A DNA stretch of 64,000 nt from assembly GCA_965222105.1 (NCBI GenBank), contig CBDCTQ010000062.1, forward strand, positions 186,001-250,000. The letters run 5' to 3'. The notes beneath the pieces are model-generated. The model saw nothing but the letters and a program-made list of their open reading frames with translations. It searched no databases and had not been told where the DNA came from. The translations under genes and the position numbers were made by a program. Source of the DNA: CALGLS01 sp965222105. Its GTDB lineage: Bacteria > Bacteroidota > Bacteroidia > Chitinophagales > Saprospiraceae. Of the stretch, positions 1 to 9,123 are shown piece by piece. The first letter of the stretch is position 1. Every line of letters begins with the position of its first letter.

Positions 1-90
1 TTTGATGAGGTGATGGAATCCATGTTGTGCAGGTCACGAATCAAAGCACCTGTAATACCCCTGAATCCGCCTATTAGTAAGGCTTCATAA
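1..90 (+). CDS. C-terminal end of an unidentified protein (partial)
   Basis: The first 90 bases form an open frame of 29 codons plus TAA, beginning before the window and ending ...PPISKAS. The last 14 bases (79-92, AAGGCTTCATAAAT) are identical to the last 14 bases of the RecE-like gene region (2219-2232), so the two genes end with the same residues. Too short to identify the family. The same-strand, close spacing to the next genes suggests it belongs to the same mobile-element gene string. Confidence 0.4.
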   Translation, partial: FDEVMESMLCRSRIKAPVIPLNPPISKAS

Positions 91-205
91 ATACATATAT
101 TTTCCGTGGGGTGTAGGGTAAAAAATTTGAACAATTTCATTTTAAAACGTCATGAGCTTGTTTATTTTTTTCTCCTTCACCCTTAACAATTTTAATTTTT
201 CAGTT

Positions 206-508
206 ATGTCATTTTCACTGGGACAGACCCTGGCTACTTGTGCCATAAACGAAGCAATGAGCAACGCCCCATTTTATTCCTTTGTTCAAAAATCACTTCG
301 TCGTCATCACTCGAAAGATTGGGGAGACTGCTGTACAGACGATAAGAAAATCAACGATGAATCTTTAAAGATGGGCATGCGAATATTATCGGTTTACAAC
401 ATCCCTAGTGATTTGCAAAATATTAATCATCAGGGCAATAATCGAATCTGGATAATCACTGAAGCTAACCGGAGCGCAACAACTATTCTTTATCCCAGCG
501 AGTACTAA
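206..508 (+). CDS. Small conserved 'plasmid-related' hypothetical protein
   Basis: A 100-residue protein starting MSFSLGQ. It has the pattern of a small family common on plasmids and integrated elements: an N-terminal LGQ-LAT segment, a central HxxDWGD motif (about residues 34-39), a DxKxNDESLK-GxRILSxY stretch, and a C-terminal WIITEANRSATTILYPxEY block. Such proteins are often misannotated as type I restriction M subunits; they lack any methyltransferase motif and their function is not known. The frame is open from an ATG at 152, but the added 18 residues are Phe/Asn-rich and unlike the family, so the ATG at 206 is preferred. It lies 35 bp upstream of the next gene and is probably co-transcribed with it. 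Confidence 0.7.
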   Translation: MSFSLGQTLATCAINEAMSNAPFYSFVQKSLRRHHSKDWGDCCTDDKKINDESLKMGMRILSVYNIPSDLQNINHQGNNRIWIITEANRSATTILYPSEY

Positions 509-543
509 TTTCTTTATTTTGTAACAACTTAAATACATTTCAC

Positions 544-1209
544 ATGAAAAATCAAAATTCCCTTTTACCAAGTACCAAAACCAATTTCATTGACCCAAAA
601 ACTGGCGAACTACAAATTCGTTACCGTCCAGGCTATCCGAGGTCTTACCGCTTCGATGCAAGCAGAGGAAGTTTTAACGTCAATGGAGAAAACACCATTA
701 CTCAGAAGGGTGAAGCACTAACTTTTATTCCTTTAGCTTACCGTCTCTTTCGTGATAATATTTTGTCCTTTGGGTTAAAAAAATGGGCCGAATTTTTCTT
801 TTTGAATGAGGAGGGCCACCTGTGCAGTTTGCTATTTCACGGATACAGTGTGGAGAATTTGGAGCGCACAACACTTGATTTGTTCTACGATTCTGTAAAC
901 CTCAGTCAGGTTATTTTAACTGCCAAGCCAGTCGAAAAAATAAAGCAATCCGGCGAAGGAAAAGGCAATAAATATTTCATCGCCGAATTTTCCTACAAGG
1001 TGCTGGATGCTGAAAAACAAGAAGAAGTAAAACAACTCGGTGAAGCCCTCAATATCTGGAGAACGGAAACGTTGACCGGTGATGCGGAAGTGGAAATTTC
1101 TGTAAACTACAAACCGCCCATCCAGCATTTGAATGGAGATGGAACCGCCGAAGAGATCAAAGAATTACCCACCAAAGAAACTGAAACCCCAACCAACATA
1201 GCTGCCTGA
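544..1209 (+). CDS. Hypothetical protein next to a RecE-like nuclease
   Basis: 221 residues, soluble, without signal peptide or membrane segment. The N-terminus includes a DPKTGELQIRYRPGYP stretch and the C-terminal 25 residues are acidic and Glu/Thr-rich, like the disordered tail of single-strand-binding proteins. I do not recognise the family. Position immediately before a PD-(D/E)XK exonuclease-like gene is where phage and ICE recombination modules often place an annealing or ssDNA-binding protein, so that is a reasonable but unproven guess. A short leader with AAATACATTTCAC precedes the ATG. Confidence 0.65.
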   Translation: MKNQNSLLPSTKTNFIDPKTGELQIRYRPGYPRSYRFDASRGSFNVNGENTITQKGEALTFIPLAYRLFRDNILSFGLKKWAEFFFLNEEGHLCSLLFHGYSVENLERTTLDLFYDSVNLSQVILTAKPVEKIKQSGEGKGNKYFIAEFSYKVLDAEKQEEVKQLGEALNIWRTETLTGDAEVEISVNYKPPIQHLNGDGTAEEIKELPTKETETPTNIAA

Positions 1210-1288
1210 CTCCTGCAACCACAAGAAGGTAAGTAATGGTTTTACATGCTTGCCTTCTCTTTTTCTTCCATCTAAAAAATCAAACGTT

Positions 1289-2230
1289 ATGAACAACTCC
1301 ATTTCATCCAATCGTCATGCTTGTCTGCCGATAGGCAGAAAAGTAAAACGCTTAAAACCCGCCGGACGAAAACCAAAACTGGAAAACCTTTACCTCCGGG
1401 TTAAGAGAAAAATCGCATATATCGAAAACCCCAAAGGCGACGATTTTAAAATCTTCACCAACCTGGGCAAAGCTGCTTTGGATATGATTCACCCCAAGTG
1501 GATTAAAAAAACCGAGAGCTATACTCAAGCCTCGTTTATCAATTTCATCAACCATTATTCCAACTATGGTTTTTTCGCCGACGTACCTAAAAGCGAATTG
1601 CCTAGAAACGACATTCGCCGAATCAAGGCAGTCAGCAACAGCAAACTAACCCGATTGCTTTACCAACTCAAAGGCAAAGACTTGTTGTTTCCCGCCCGTT
1701 GCCTGGTGTTCGGAGCAGCCTTCCACGCTATGATCCTGGAGCCGGACAGGTTTTATATGCCGGATTACAATTTGCGCAATTCCGAAAAGCGGAATCTGGA
1801 CGAAATGTTTAAAGCGGTGATGGATTCGGAGTTATTGCATAGCCTTTTAGCCAAATCGGAAACAGAAGTATCGCACATTTGGATAGACAAACCTACCGGC
1901 CTAAAATGCAAAGCAAAATTCGATCTCGTTGTTTCAAAAGACAATCTCATTGATTTTAAAACCACGAGTGCACGGAGTAAAGAAGAATTTGAAATCCAGT
2001 TACAACAGTGTGGTTATGACCGACAAACGGCTTTTTATCTTGATGGCTTTGGTGGAATTAGTTTTATGGTCTTTGGGGTTCAAAAATATCCGCCGTTTAA
2101 AATCTTTCATAAAATTTATCACATTGATTCCGATTTTGTCAAACGAGGAAGGAAAAAGTATCGTTTCCTTATGCATAAATTGACCGAAATAAATAGTGCA
2201 GCTTTACCACATTTGGCGAAGGCTTCATAA
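1289..2230 (+). CDS. RecE/exonuclease VIII-like PD-(D/E)XK nuclease (DUF3799 type)
   Basis: A predicted dsDNA exonuclease of phage/ICE recombination modules. The visible signature is GAAFHAMILEP (His at residue 159 counted from the upstream ATG at 1250), then KAKFDLV (Asp225), then LIDFKTT (Asp235-x-Lys237, the catalytic D/ExK) and QQCGYDRQTAFY (the QxxxY helix typical of RecB-like nucleases). The frame begins at an ATG at 1250, but MPSLFLPSKKSNV looks like a read-through leader and the ATG at 1289 follows a normal AT-rich leader, so 1289 is chosen. Residues 24-32 are encoded by a palindrome (TCTGCC-GATA-GGCAGA, 1324-1339) of the dispersed family seen elsewhere in the window, so the N-terminus may itself be partly repeat-derived. 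Confidence 0.75.
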   Translation: MNNSISSNRHACLPIGRKVKRLKPAGRKPKLENLYLRVKRKIAYIENPKGDDFKIFTNLGKAALDMIHPKWIKKTESYTQASFINFINHYSNYGFFADVPKSELPRNDIRRIKAVSNSKLTRLLYQLKGKDLLFPARCLVFGAAFHAMILEPDRFYMPDYNLRNSEKRNLDEMFKAVMDSELLHSLLAKSETEVSHIWIDKPTGLKCKAKFDLVVSKDNLIDFKTTSARSKEEFEIQLQQCGYDRQTAFYLDGFGGISFMVFGVQKYPPFKIFHKIYHIDSDFVKRGRKKYRFLMHKLTEINSAALPHLAKAS

Positions 2231-2251
2231 ATGTATTTATAGTACCCCAAG

Positions 2252-2424
2252 GTGAGATTTGTAAAAATGAATATTAACGTATTTCGGACCTGTCTGTCTG
2301 TCGGGCCAGGCAGGTTTTATTTGTCCGAAGGACAAAAAAGCTATGTGTCCTATGTGCCTATGTGTTTCAAAACCAACCACCGGAAGGTGGTAAAAAATCA
2401 CAAATCTTAGCTTGTTGCACTATA
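2252..2424. repeat. 173-bp dispersed repeat, copy 1
   Basis: A 173-bp stretch nearly identical to 17899-18071 in the same orientation, with only scattered substitutions and small compensating indels. It contains a CCTGTCTG...CCAGGCAGG inverted repeat, a TTGTCC/GGACAA mini-hairpin, a TATGTGTCC/TATGTGCC/TATGTGTTTC tandem motif and a CCACCGGAAGGTGG palindrome. No convincing ORF. It starts about 22 bp after the stop of the RecE-like gene. Confidence 0.85.
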
Positions 2425-2454
2425 GTCAAAAACTCTATTCGTTTTCGTCCCAAT

Positions 2455-2482
2455 GCTGGTAGCCAACTCCTACCAGCTTTTT
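2455..2482 (+). terminator. Rho-independent terminator
   Basis: Perfect 8-bp stem GCTGGTAG/CTACCAGC (2455-2462 and 2470-2477) with a 7-base loop followed by TTTTT (2478-2482). It lies downstream of repeat copy 1 and would end transcription of the 206-2230 gene string before the next gene at 2587. Confidence 0.65.
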
Positions 2483-2586
2483 CCGTAGAGGAAACTAAAC
2501 ACCCACCCCATTCGTTATATAACAATACTTTTCGTTTTGCCTTTCAAGTACGTTGAATTCATTTTCTAACCTACTAAAAGGGCACT

Positions 2587-3201
2587 ATGAATGCACTTCT
2601 TTATATTTCCTTGTTTTTCCTCGAATTTCCTGCTCCATCTGTAGATACGATGCCTTCCGCTAGGAGTGGCCTGCCTCCCGAACCTCAGCTTTACGCTGCG
2701 CTAGATTCTTTTTACTCCCAACAAACCCAAGCAGAACTAGCCGAATTTCAATCCACCAACAAAAAGCAATGGTTAAAATTCCTGCCAACAGTTGGCATTT
2801 CTTATACCCTGGACGGCAAACCCCGACCAACTGTCTCCTGGTCCTCCAACCTCATCTACACCAGCCACCGAAACAAAGAATCCAGGCAAGCTAAGCAACT
2901 CAGCATCATCCGAAAAAATGAACTGGAACGACAAAAAGCCAAACTCCGGTTACACGCACTAATCCAGAAGCACCACGCCCTGCAACAAGACATCGCCTTT
3001 ATGAAAAAACTACTCGAATACGACACCCAATTTTACGAAGTCAAAAAAGATCAGGCCGCACACCTCGAAATTTCACCTACCGATTTGCTAAAAGCAGAAC
3101 AGCAATATCAGAAAAAAAGGTATGATATTTTCCAAAAAGGAAGAACATTGTTGGAATTAGAATGGGAAATCCTGATTCATGCTCATTACAATAACCATTA
3201 A
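2587..3201 (+). CDS. Secreted coiled-coil protein resembling a truncated TolC-type efflux barrel
   Basis: 204 residues with a hydrophobic start that could be a signal peptide (MNALLYISLFFLEFPAP). Residues about 65-100 (FLPTVGISY...PTVSWSSNLIY) look like a beta-hairpin pair and residues 100-200 are a long amphipathic, coiled-coil-forming helical region with a DLLKAEQQYQKK repeat-like segment. This strand-then-long-helix layout resembles one half of an outer-membrane efflux protein (TolC/OEP), but the protein is about half the usual length, so a truncated or specialised relative is suggested, not shown. It ends 11 bp before an AraC-type regulator and is probably co-transcribed with it. Confidence 0.6.
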   Translation: MNALLYISLFFLEFPAPSVDTMPSARSGLPPEPQLYAALDSFYSQQTQAELAEFQSTNKKQWLKFLPTVGISYTLDGKPRPTVSWSSNLIYTSHRNKESRQAKQLSIIRKNELERQKAKLRLHALIQKHHALQQDIAFMKKLLEYDTQFYEVKKDQAAHLEISPTDLLKAEQQYQKKRYDIFQKGRTLLELEWEILIHAHYNNH

Positions 3202-3212
3202 AATCAAACCTC

Positions 3213-3611
3213 ATGAACACTCCAATAAAATACCTCACCAGCAACCTCACCGAACCAGAAGCCCAACGCATCTACCAGGATTTGCGCGAGCTTTTTGACA
3301 CAGACAAAATCTATCTCCAAAAAGACATCTGCCTCAAATCCATTGCCGATCAACTCAATACCAATACGAAGTATTTGTCTCAGGTCGTCAACACCCGAAC
3401 GCAGAACAACTTTCAGGTATTCGTCAACCGCTACCGGATTCGGGAGTTTCAAGAGCGCCTGTTGAGTGGGGAGGCTCGTATGCTGACTTTCTACGGCCTG
3501 GCCAGAGAATGCGGATTTAATAATCGCTCTACGTTTTATCGGTCGTTTAAGGATTTTACGGGGCAGACGCCTAAGGGGTATTATAGTCTTTTTGTTGGGG
3601 CGGCGGCTTGA
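3213..3611 (+). CDS. AraC-family DNA-binding regulator (DNA-binding domain only)
   Basis: 132 residues consisting almost entirely of the AraC/XylS double helix-turn-helix: first HTH CLKSIADQLNTNTKYLSQVV (about residues 38-57), linker VNRYRIREFQERLL, and second HTH FYGLARECGFNNRSTFYRSF followed by TGQTPKGYY. The N-terminal ligand or sensor domain normally present is missing; only about 25 residues precede the first HTH. Such short forms act either as a constitutive regulator or as the output domain of a partner. It follows the TolC-like gene by 11 bp. Confidence 0.85.
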   Translation: MNTPIKYLTSNLTEPEAQRIYQDLRELFDTDKIYLQKDICLKSIADQLNTNTKYLSQVVNTRTQNNFQVFVNRYRIREFQERLLSGEARMLTFYGLARECGFNNRSTFYRSFKDFTGQTPKGYYSLFVGAAA

Positions 3612-3757
3612 AAACCTGCAAGTTCAAAAACGTTTTTTGGCTTTACCAAAATGCTTTTTTAAGTTAGTGGGGTTTTCTGGACTACCCCATTGTCTTCACA
3701 GAAGATGTTGGAATTGCTTCGTCGTATTTTGCAATTGAGGCATACATCGACATCGCA

Positions 3758-5506
3758 TTAGCGCTGCATCACCACCCGCCGAAGCCAAGTGCGTTCTCCC
3801 AGCCTTAGCCGGAGGATGTACATACCATCCGGCACCTCTTTCACACTCAACTGATTTGTAGCAGCAGCTATTTTGATTTGATGTCCTGTAATGTCCAATA
3901 ACTCTATTTGCTCCCAGACCGCTACCGCCGCATGGCGGAAGTAGAGCATATCTCTGGCGGGATTGGGGTAGACAAAAAGCTCGCCTTCTGAAATATTATT
4001 TGCCCCTACTACTTGTATGTCCAGCGTCTTACAAATCGTATCCGATCCCACATCATTACCGGCAATGAGGCATACTTCGTAGCTTCCATTTTCTGAATAC
4101 AGATGCACCGGATTCGTTTCTGTAGAAGTCGTGTTATCACCAAAACCCCATAACCATGTAGTGGTATTGTCAGACGAAGCATCCATAAATTGAAATAAGA
4201 ATCCACTGATTGTATCTGGCGCACATATAAAGTTGGCCATTGGTGGAGCAGGAAAAGGGATGGTATCGCAGAGGCTGCCTTCCAATACACCGAGGCGATA
4301 GTTGGGAAAATTGGGAAGGGAAGAGTTATTCTTCGTAGGCAAATGCACATGATGTTGCAAAACTTCACATGCCAACCCCGCACTATCTGGGTGGTTGATT
4401 ACATGGAGATAGCTGACTGACCCTGGACTATTTATATATATTTTCCCATCAGGACCCAATTGCGCAAGAAAGAAACGTGTCGGGTAGAGTATTCCATTTG
4501 TCCCTTCTTCTTCAAACCCATCATAGTTAGCTACGGTATCTTTACTAGCTAACACATCGTTTGCGTATAAATCATATTGATAAATGAAATCAAATGAAGA
4601 AACATATAAGTATCGCGAATTAGCAGAAATTGATATTCCACCAGACCAAGCTGTGTCTATTATATTCTCAATGACAGGATAACTTAATTCCCCAGTGCAA
4701 CGATCAAAATCATATATATTGAGATCATTACCAGTATTAATATCTACAAGGGAATAAATACCAAATTTACTACCATCTGGAGAAAAAACGGCCTGCCCTA
4801 ACCCATGAACAATATTTCCAATCTGTTGAATACCATAATTTTCGATTCCATTAGGAGTTAATAGCAAACGATAATAACCTGGAGAATTAAATAACGATAC
4901 TAATATCCACCAATCACGACCGTTCGCATGCCTTGTTGCCGTTAATCCCCCACAAAATAGTGGTTCGTCTAAAACAACCTTGTTTTTCTCAACCACGCCT
5001 CCATAACCATTGGCAAGTCCCATATCTATGACCGTGTAATATAATTTATCTGAATGATACCCCATTGAGGGACTAGGATATTTTAATGGTGTATGTAACA
5101 AATAATATATATTTGAGGTATCCGGTAAAGGTAGTATGATTGCTCCTTGTTGTAGCCTATAACCAAGATAAGAATGATCATCCGCATACTCTCCCGGATT
5201 GATTCCCCCTCCATTTTGCATGGTATCTCCTAATGCGTTAGCAATGTAAATACCATTAGTGTAAAACAACAAATTGCCAGTACTATCACAAATACTGGTA
5301 TTGGTGAAATCAAAATTCATAGCCCTGTACTCATAGTAAAGATTTAGCGAGTCTTCAATAAATTCCATTACTGTTCCTCCAAATCCATCAACACCTGCTT
5401 CACTCGCATACCCAAATAACCAAATATTATCGTGTTTTTGGGCAGACGATGAACTACAAATAAAGAATAAAGCTCCTAAAACAAAGTAAAAATTCGTTGT
5501 AATCAT
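3758..5506 (-). CDS. Secreted beta-propeller-like protein with PKD and T9SS sorting domains
   Basis: 582 residues. A signal peptide ends near SSSSAQ (residue 22). Residues about 25-410 contain repeated strand motifs (NIWLFGY, SPDGSKFGIYS, ISANSRYLYVSS, LGPDGKIYINS) typical of a seven-bladed propeller. A PKD domain follows at about 415-500 (WLWGFGDNTTSTETNPVHLYSENGSYEVCL), then a type A T9SS C-terminal domain from about 510 (LFVYPNPARDMLYF ... VPDGMYILRLRLGERTWLRRVV). The layout predicts export across the outer membrane and attachment to the surface or release. The N-terminal part has lower GC than the C-terminal sorting domain, which may point to domain exchange. Confidence 0.85.
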   Translation of the reverse strand: MITTNFYFVLGALFFICSSSSAQKHDNIWLFGYASEAGVDGFGGTVMEFIEDSLNLYYEYRAMNFDFTNTSICDSTGNLLFYTNGIYIANALGDTMQNGGGINPGEYADDHSYLGYRLQQGAIILPLPDTSNIYYLLHTPLKYPSPSMGYHSDKLYYTVIDMGLANGYGGVVEKNKVVLDEPLFCGGLTATRHANGRDWWILVSLFNSPGYYRLLLTPNGIENYGIQQIGNIVHGLGQAVFSPDGSKFGIYSLVDINTGNDLNIYDFDRCTGELSYPVIENIIDTAWSGGISISANSRYLYVSSFDFIYQYDLYANDVLASKDTVANYDGFEEEGTNGILYPTRFFLAQLGPDGKIYINSPGSVSYLHVINHPDSAGLACEVLQHHVHLPTKNNSSLPNFPNYRLGVLEGSLCDTIPFPAPPMANFICAPDTISGFLFQFMDASSDNTTTWLWGFGDNTTSTETNPVHLYSENGSYEVCLIAGNDVGSDTICKTLDIQVVGANNISEGELFVYPNPARDMLYFRHAAVAVWEQIELLDITGHQIKIAAATNQLSVKEVPDGMYILRLRLGERTWLRRVVMQR

Positions 5507-5515
5507 AAATAGTTG

Positions 5516-5559
5516 TTTAAAAACAAAACTAACTCGGCAATCTATCTAAGATTGCCGAG
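5516..5559 (-). terminator. Terminator after the PL8/PKD gene
   Basis: Perfect 11-bp stem CTCGGCAATCT/AGATTGCCGAG (5533-5543 with 5549-5559) and a 5-base loop. On the minus strand it is followed by TTAGTTTTGTTTTT, an interrupted T tract. It starts 18 bp past the stop codon at 5577, so it is a rho-independent terminator of the minus-strand secreted-protein gene. Confidence 0.7.
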
Positions 5560-5576
5560 CCAATTATTCATCTAAA

Positions 5577-8474
5577 CTACTTCTGAATAAGCAGTTTTTC
5601 GGTCTTAAGGATTTGACCCTTTTGGGTCACTTCACAGAAGTACATTCCGGATGACAAATGAGAGACATCCACATCCCAAATGATTGTTCCTGTCAGTATA
5701 CTAAAACTTCGGATGGGCTTGCCGGTAAGAGTGTACAAGGTCAACTCTGTATCTTCTTGTAGTGGAGCATTGAAGCTGATCGTAAAATGAGCCTTCGTAG
5801 GATTCGGGAAAATACTGAAATCAAAAAGCTCATTTGAAGAAATAGCTTTTTGACCTTCTTCCCGGCCACCGGCCCTGGCACAAAGGGCATCATCATCATA
5901 AAACAAAGTATCTTTTACAGACCGTAACAATGCTCTGGCATCGTAAACGGCATTACCTCCTGAAAGCGGGCATTGCCCGGCAACGGATTCAATCGTATTC
6001 AATTGAGTGGTAGTAAATCCATAATTACCTTTGGCAATGGTATTGAGGTAAATATTGTTGATCTCTTTGCGGTTAACTTCATAAACAGCAACTGCCGGAA
6101 TGGCATTATTGTCTACAATAAGTTGATCCGCTTCGATAATACGGGCAGCTTGGAGGTTTTGCTGAAGTGCCAACAGTGTGGCTTTGCTACTTGCAAGTGC
6201 AACATACAATGAATCTAAATCTTCTAAAAGGTTCGCTTGTTGACTTCCAGTAGCACCCAATAATTGACTATTCAGTTCTCGAATATCTATTGTTTTTTGT
6301 AGACACTCCTGTCGTTTGATCACTACCCCTGCCACCAACGGATCAGCCGGGTCGAACAAATCTAACCTGCCCTGGTCGATGGCATAAAAAGCACCAATGG
6401 CGGTATTTTGATTGGCCGTATAAAATGAATCGACTTTTGGGTTTTGGTTGAGTAAAACCGGGTGATTTTTTAACTTATGATACAAATGTCGTTTAGCCTC
6501 CCAATATAATCCACCATCATAAGTCATTGTCGTATTCAAGCTACCATCTGCAACTTTCCTATCCGTTTCAGTAGGCCCATCCGGAATCATTAATTCTTGT
6601 ATGAAACAATCTTCATTGGTATTACAATCGATCGTCGAACCTCCTGGAACATCTGGGAACCAATTTAAAGGAGGTGTCGGAATAGGCATCGTATTAGGTA
6701 CTATTGAATTGACAGTAAAAGCAGATTCCGCAACTTCGAACACATCAGTACTGAAATGTTCAGCACCAACTGATCCTGTTCCCATATTGATCCATCTATT
6801 GCCATACCTTAGATTATTGACCTGATCAAATTGAGGACTTAAAATCGCATCTTCATCAAGTAAGAGTCCGATATCAAAAATATTATCAAAAGTTGTTCCC
6901 CTATAATTGGTTCCACTATCCCATCCGGAGAATTGGGCGCCCAAATCAACCTCTTTCACAGTATTACAACAATAAACACTGTTGGTGGTGTTGCGAATGC
7001 GCATTCCACTAAAAGCACTACCTGAGTTATTGTTGCCGAATAAGTCGTTCCACCTTAGTTGTATATCCATACTGCCTTGTAATCTCAACATATTTTTAAT
7101 GCCATAATCTGCGAAATCGTCATAGTCGTTGATTTCATTTTCCTTGATTTTCAAATTTGAAGAACTCCCAATAGTAATACCTTCCATTGCATCATATAAA
7201 TATACAAAATTTCCGCCAACCAGGCCAATATCACTAGAATTGGCATTTACGCCATATATTTGAATCCCAGAAATAGCATAGGGATAGCCTGGGGTGTATT
7301 GACCTATATTGATGATGTTACTGGTAAAATCAAGATGTGGATTTTCCGAATTTAAGGCTATGATGGCACCGTTTGTACAGAAGAAAGTATTATTTTCATT
7401 TACTATGCTAGAATGTTGGTCCATACTATGTTCAGCATATATCCCAAATTTCAAATAATGGAAGTTGCTCTCTTTCACATCAATACTTGATGCAATTGAC
7501 CTAATCCCCATATTGCAGGTGCTAATGTCTGAATCTTTCATGGTCAAAAATCCTCCATCATCAACTAATACACCTACCCCGGTACTTGAATATGGATCAT
7601 TGATCCAAGATACTCCATCAATTAAATTAGAAATATTTACATCAAAAATACCAATATCAGAATTAAACGTATAGATTCCGTTTCTTAACCCATCAAACGT
7701 GTTTGTAAGCCCAGAAACATCGTTCATACCAATGTCAAACATAGAGACATTATTGACCAAAATGCCTGCCAGTGGATCATCACCAGGTGCCGGGGATTGG
7801 CCAGCAAAAGGAGCTTTCATTCCACTAGGGTTTGTAAAGCTATTGCTGGCGAACGGTTCATCATTCGTAATCGTATTCACATCGCCAGGGTTGGCGGGAG
7901 GCGCCACGAATACACCAATATAGTTATTTTCAAAGGTGTTGTTCTTAACGCCCAGATGTGTTCCGTCGCTGGGTTGAATGGCATATTGCGCGTCTCTAAT
8001 GAGGTTACCATCGAAAACTAAACTCCCTCCATTTGCCACTGTAATTCCTCTCCACATATTGGTACATCCATAGTAAGCATTTGAATTAGAAACGAACTGA
8101 CTATTCAATTCAACTTCAATTTCCGAACCAGCATCCATTACAAACGTTGAATAGGAAACCGTTGAATTTTCATCGAAAATTAATTTCGCGTCCTCTCCGA
8201 CCTGAAAACAATAAGACTCATTAGTTATTGACGGAATATCAGAGATATTCACAACTTCGTTACTTGGAATAACAATTAAATTATTACCAGGTGGGCATTC
8301 ACAACCGTCAGAACAGTCTACAACATTTACTGTTTGAGTGAAAATATCTTCTCCGCAGTTGTTAGTTATAGTGAGCGAAACATCATAGGCTGCCGGGATC
8401 GCTATAAAAGTAATCCGGATGTTCTTCAGTTGATGTATTTCCATCGTCAAAATCCCATAAATAGGTAACCGCAT
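5577..8474 (-). CDS. C-terminal fragment: right-handed beta-helix and T9SS sorting domain
   Basis: Open frame of 965 codons whose first about 30 codons are out-of-frame read-through; the genuine sequence begins at about AYDVSLTITNNCGEDI, the last strand of a PKD domain continued from the 8383-9123 frame. Residues about 80-580 are a right-handed parallel beta-helix (repeated turns such as VKNNTFENNYIGVFV, MKDSDISTCNMGIRSI, IKENEINDYDDFADYGIKN). A helical stretch follows at about 640-860, and the C-terminus (IFPNPTKAHFTISF ... LSSGMYFCEVTQKG) is a type A T9SS sorting domain. Beta-helices of this type are frequent in polysaccharide-acting or adhesive secreted proteins, which fits the PL8 domain upstream. 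Confidence 0.8.
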   Translation of the reverse strand: MRLPIYGILTMEIHQLKNIRITFIAIPAAYDVSLTITNNCGEDIFTQTVNVVDCSDGCECPPGNNLIVIPSNEVVNISDIPSITNESYCFQVGEDAKLIFDENSTVSYSTFVMDAGSEIEVELNSQFVSNSNAYYGCTNMWRGITVANGGSLVFDGNLIRDAQYAIQPSDGTHLGVKNNTFENNYIGVFVAPPANPGDVNTITNDEPFASNSFTNPSGMKAPFAGQSPAPGDDPLAGILVNNVSMFDIGMNDVSGLTNTFDGLRNGIYTFNSDIGIFDVNISNLIDGVSWINDPYSSTGVGVLVDDGGFLTMKDSDISTCNMGIRSIASSIDVKESNFHYLKFGIYAEHSMDQHSSIVNENNTFFCTNGAIIALNSENPHLDFTSNIINIGQYTPGYPYAISGIQIYGVNANSSDIGLVGGNFVYLYDAMEGITIGSSSNLKIKENEINDYDDFADYGIKNMLRLQGSMDIQLRWNDLFGNNNSGSAFSGMRIRNTTNSVYCCNTVKEVDLGAQFSGWDSGTNYRGTTFDNIFDIGLLLDEDAILSPQFDQVNNLRYGNRWINMGTGSVGAEHFSTDVFEVAESAFTVNSIVPNTMPIPTPPLNWFPDVPGGSTIDCNTNEDCFIQELMIPDGPTETDRKVADGSLNTTMTYDGGLYWEAKRHLYHKLKNHPVLLNQNPKVDSFYTANQNTAIGAFYAIDQGRLDLFDPADPLVAGVVIKRQECLQKTIDIRELNSQLLGATGSQQANLLEDLDSLYVALASSKATLLALQQNLQAARIIEADQLIVDNNAIPAVAVYEVNRKEINNIYLNTIAKGNYGFTTTQLNTIESVAGQCPLSGGNAVYDARALLRSVKDTLFYDDDALCARAGGREEGQKAISSNELFDFSIFPNPTKAHFTISFNAPLQEDTELTLYTLTGKPIRSFSILTGTIIWDVDVSHLSSGMYFCEVTQKGQILKTEKLLIQK

Positions 8475-9123
8475 TCATGGAGTTGTTATTGAATAGTACA
8501 GGGCCGATGCAAACATCAGAGGCAACGGTAAAAGAGGCAACCGGAGATAAGGTGTTTACTACTACTGTTAAAGCAGTTGAACCCATTATACTGCAATTAT
8601 CCGTATCCGAAGCCGTGTAAATTATTGTGTGGTTACCGGTAGTTGTAAAAACATGAGTGAGATTTTGATCCGTTGAAGTTGTTCCATCACCAAAATCCCA
8701 GAAATGTTCATCATAATTTCCATCACCCGTAAACGAGATGTTGGAGCATCCATCCACTTGAGAACTGGAAGCAGTTGGCGTGAACCCTGTCGGCACATCC
8801 GTTACCTCAACGTCTACCGTTTCCTGCCTTGTATTACCACAAAGATCAGTATAAGTATAAACAACCTCATACTCATCCTCATCCATATAAGCGTGCGTAG
8901 GATTTTGTTCGGTAGACCAATATCCATCGCCAAAATCCCAGTAATGTGTGAAGGCACTATTATCAAAACCAATAAAAGTAAAATCGAAGGTGGATTGACA
9001 TCCGCTGACTGCTGTAGCGGCTATCTCTATGTCCGGTCCTTCAATTTGCAGCTCACTGGTTACTGCTACTTCGCAATTCGAATGCTGCGGCATAATAGAC
9101 GGTGTGATCTCCCACTTCAGCAA
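8383..9123 (-). CDS. Middle fragment: PKD domains (frame 3 of the broken gene)
   Basis: 246 codons starting formally at TTG. The first about 15 codons are out of frame; real sequence starts near SNCEVAVTSELQIEGPD. It carries three PKD-like modules recognisable by WDFGDG-x-ST-x-xNPTH and GxxxVxYT motifs (FTHYWDFGDGYWSTEQNPTHAY, EHFWDFGDGTTSTDQNLTHVF, TYLWDFDDGNTSTEEHPDYF). The last module is cut three residues before completion, at about 8385-8393, and finishes in the 5577-8474 frame. PKD domains are beta-sandwich spacers or carbohydrate-binding modules of secreted proteins. Confidence 0.75.
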   Translation of the reverse strand: MLKWEITPSIMPQHSNCEVAVTSELQIEGPDIEIAATAVSGCQSTFDFTFIGFDNSAFTHYWDFGDGYWSTEQNPTHAYMDEDEYEVVYTYTDLCGNTRQETVDVEVTDVPTGFTPTASSSQVDGCSNISFTGDGNYDEHFWDFGDGTTSTDQNLTHVFTTTGNHTIIYTASDTDNCSIMGSTALTVVVNTLSPVASFTVASDVCIGPVLFNNNSMNAVTYLWDFDDGNTSTEEHPDYFYSDPGSL

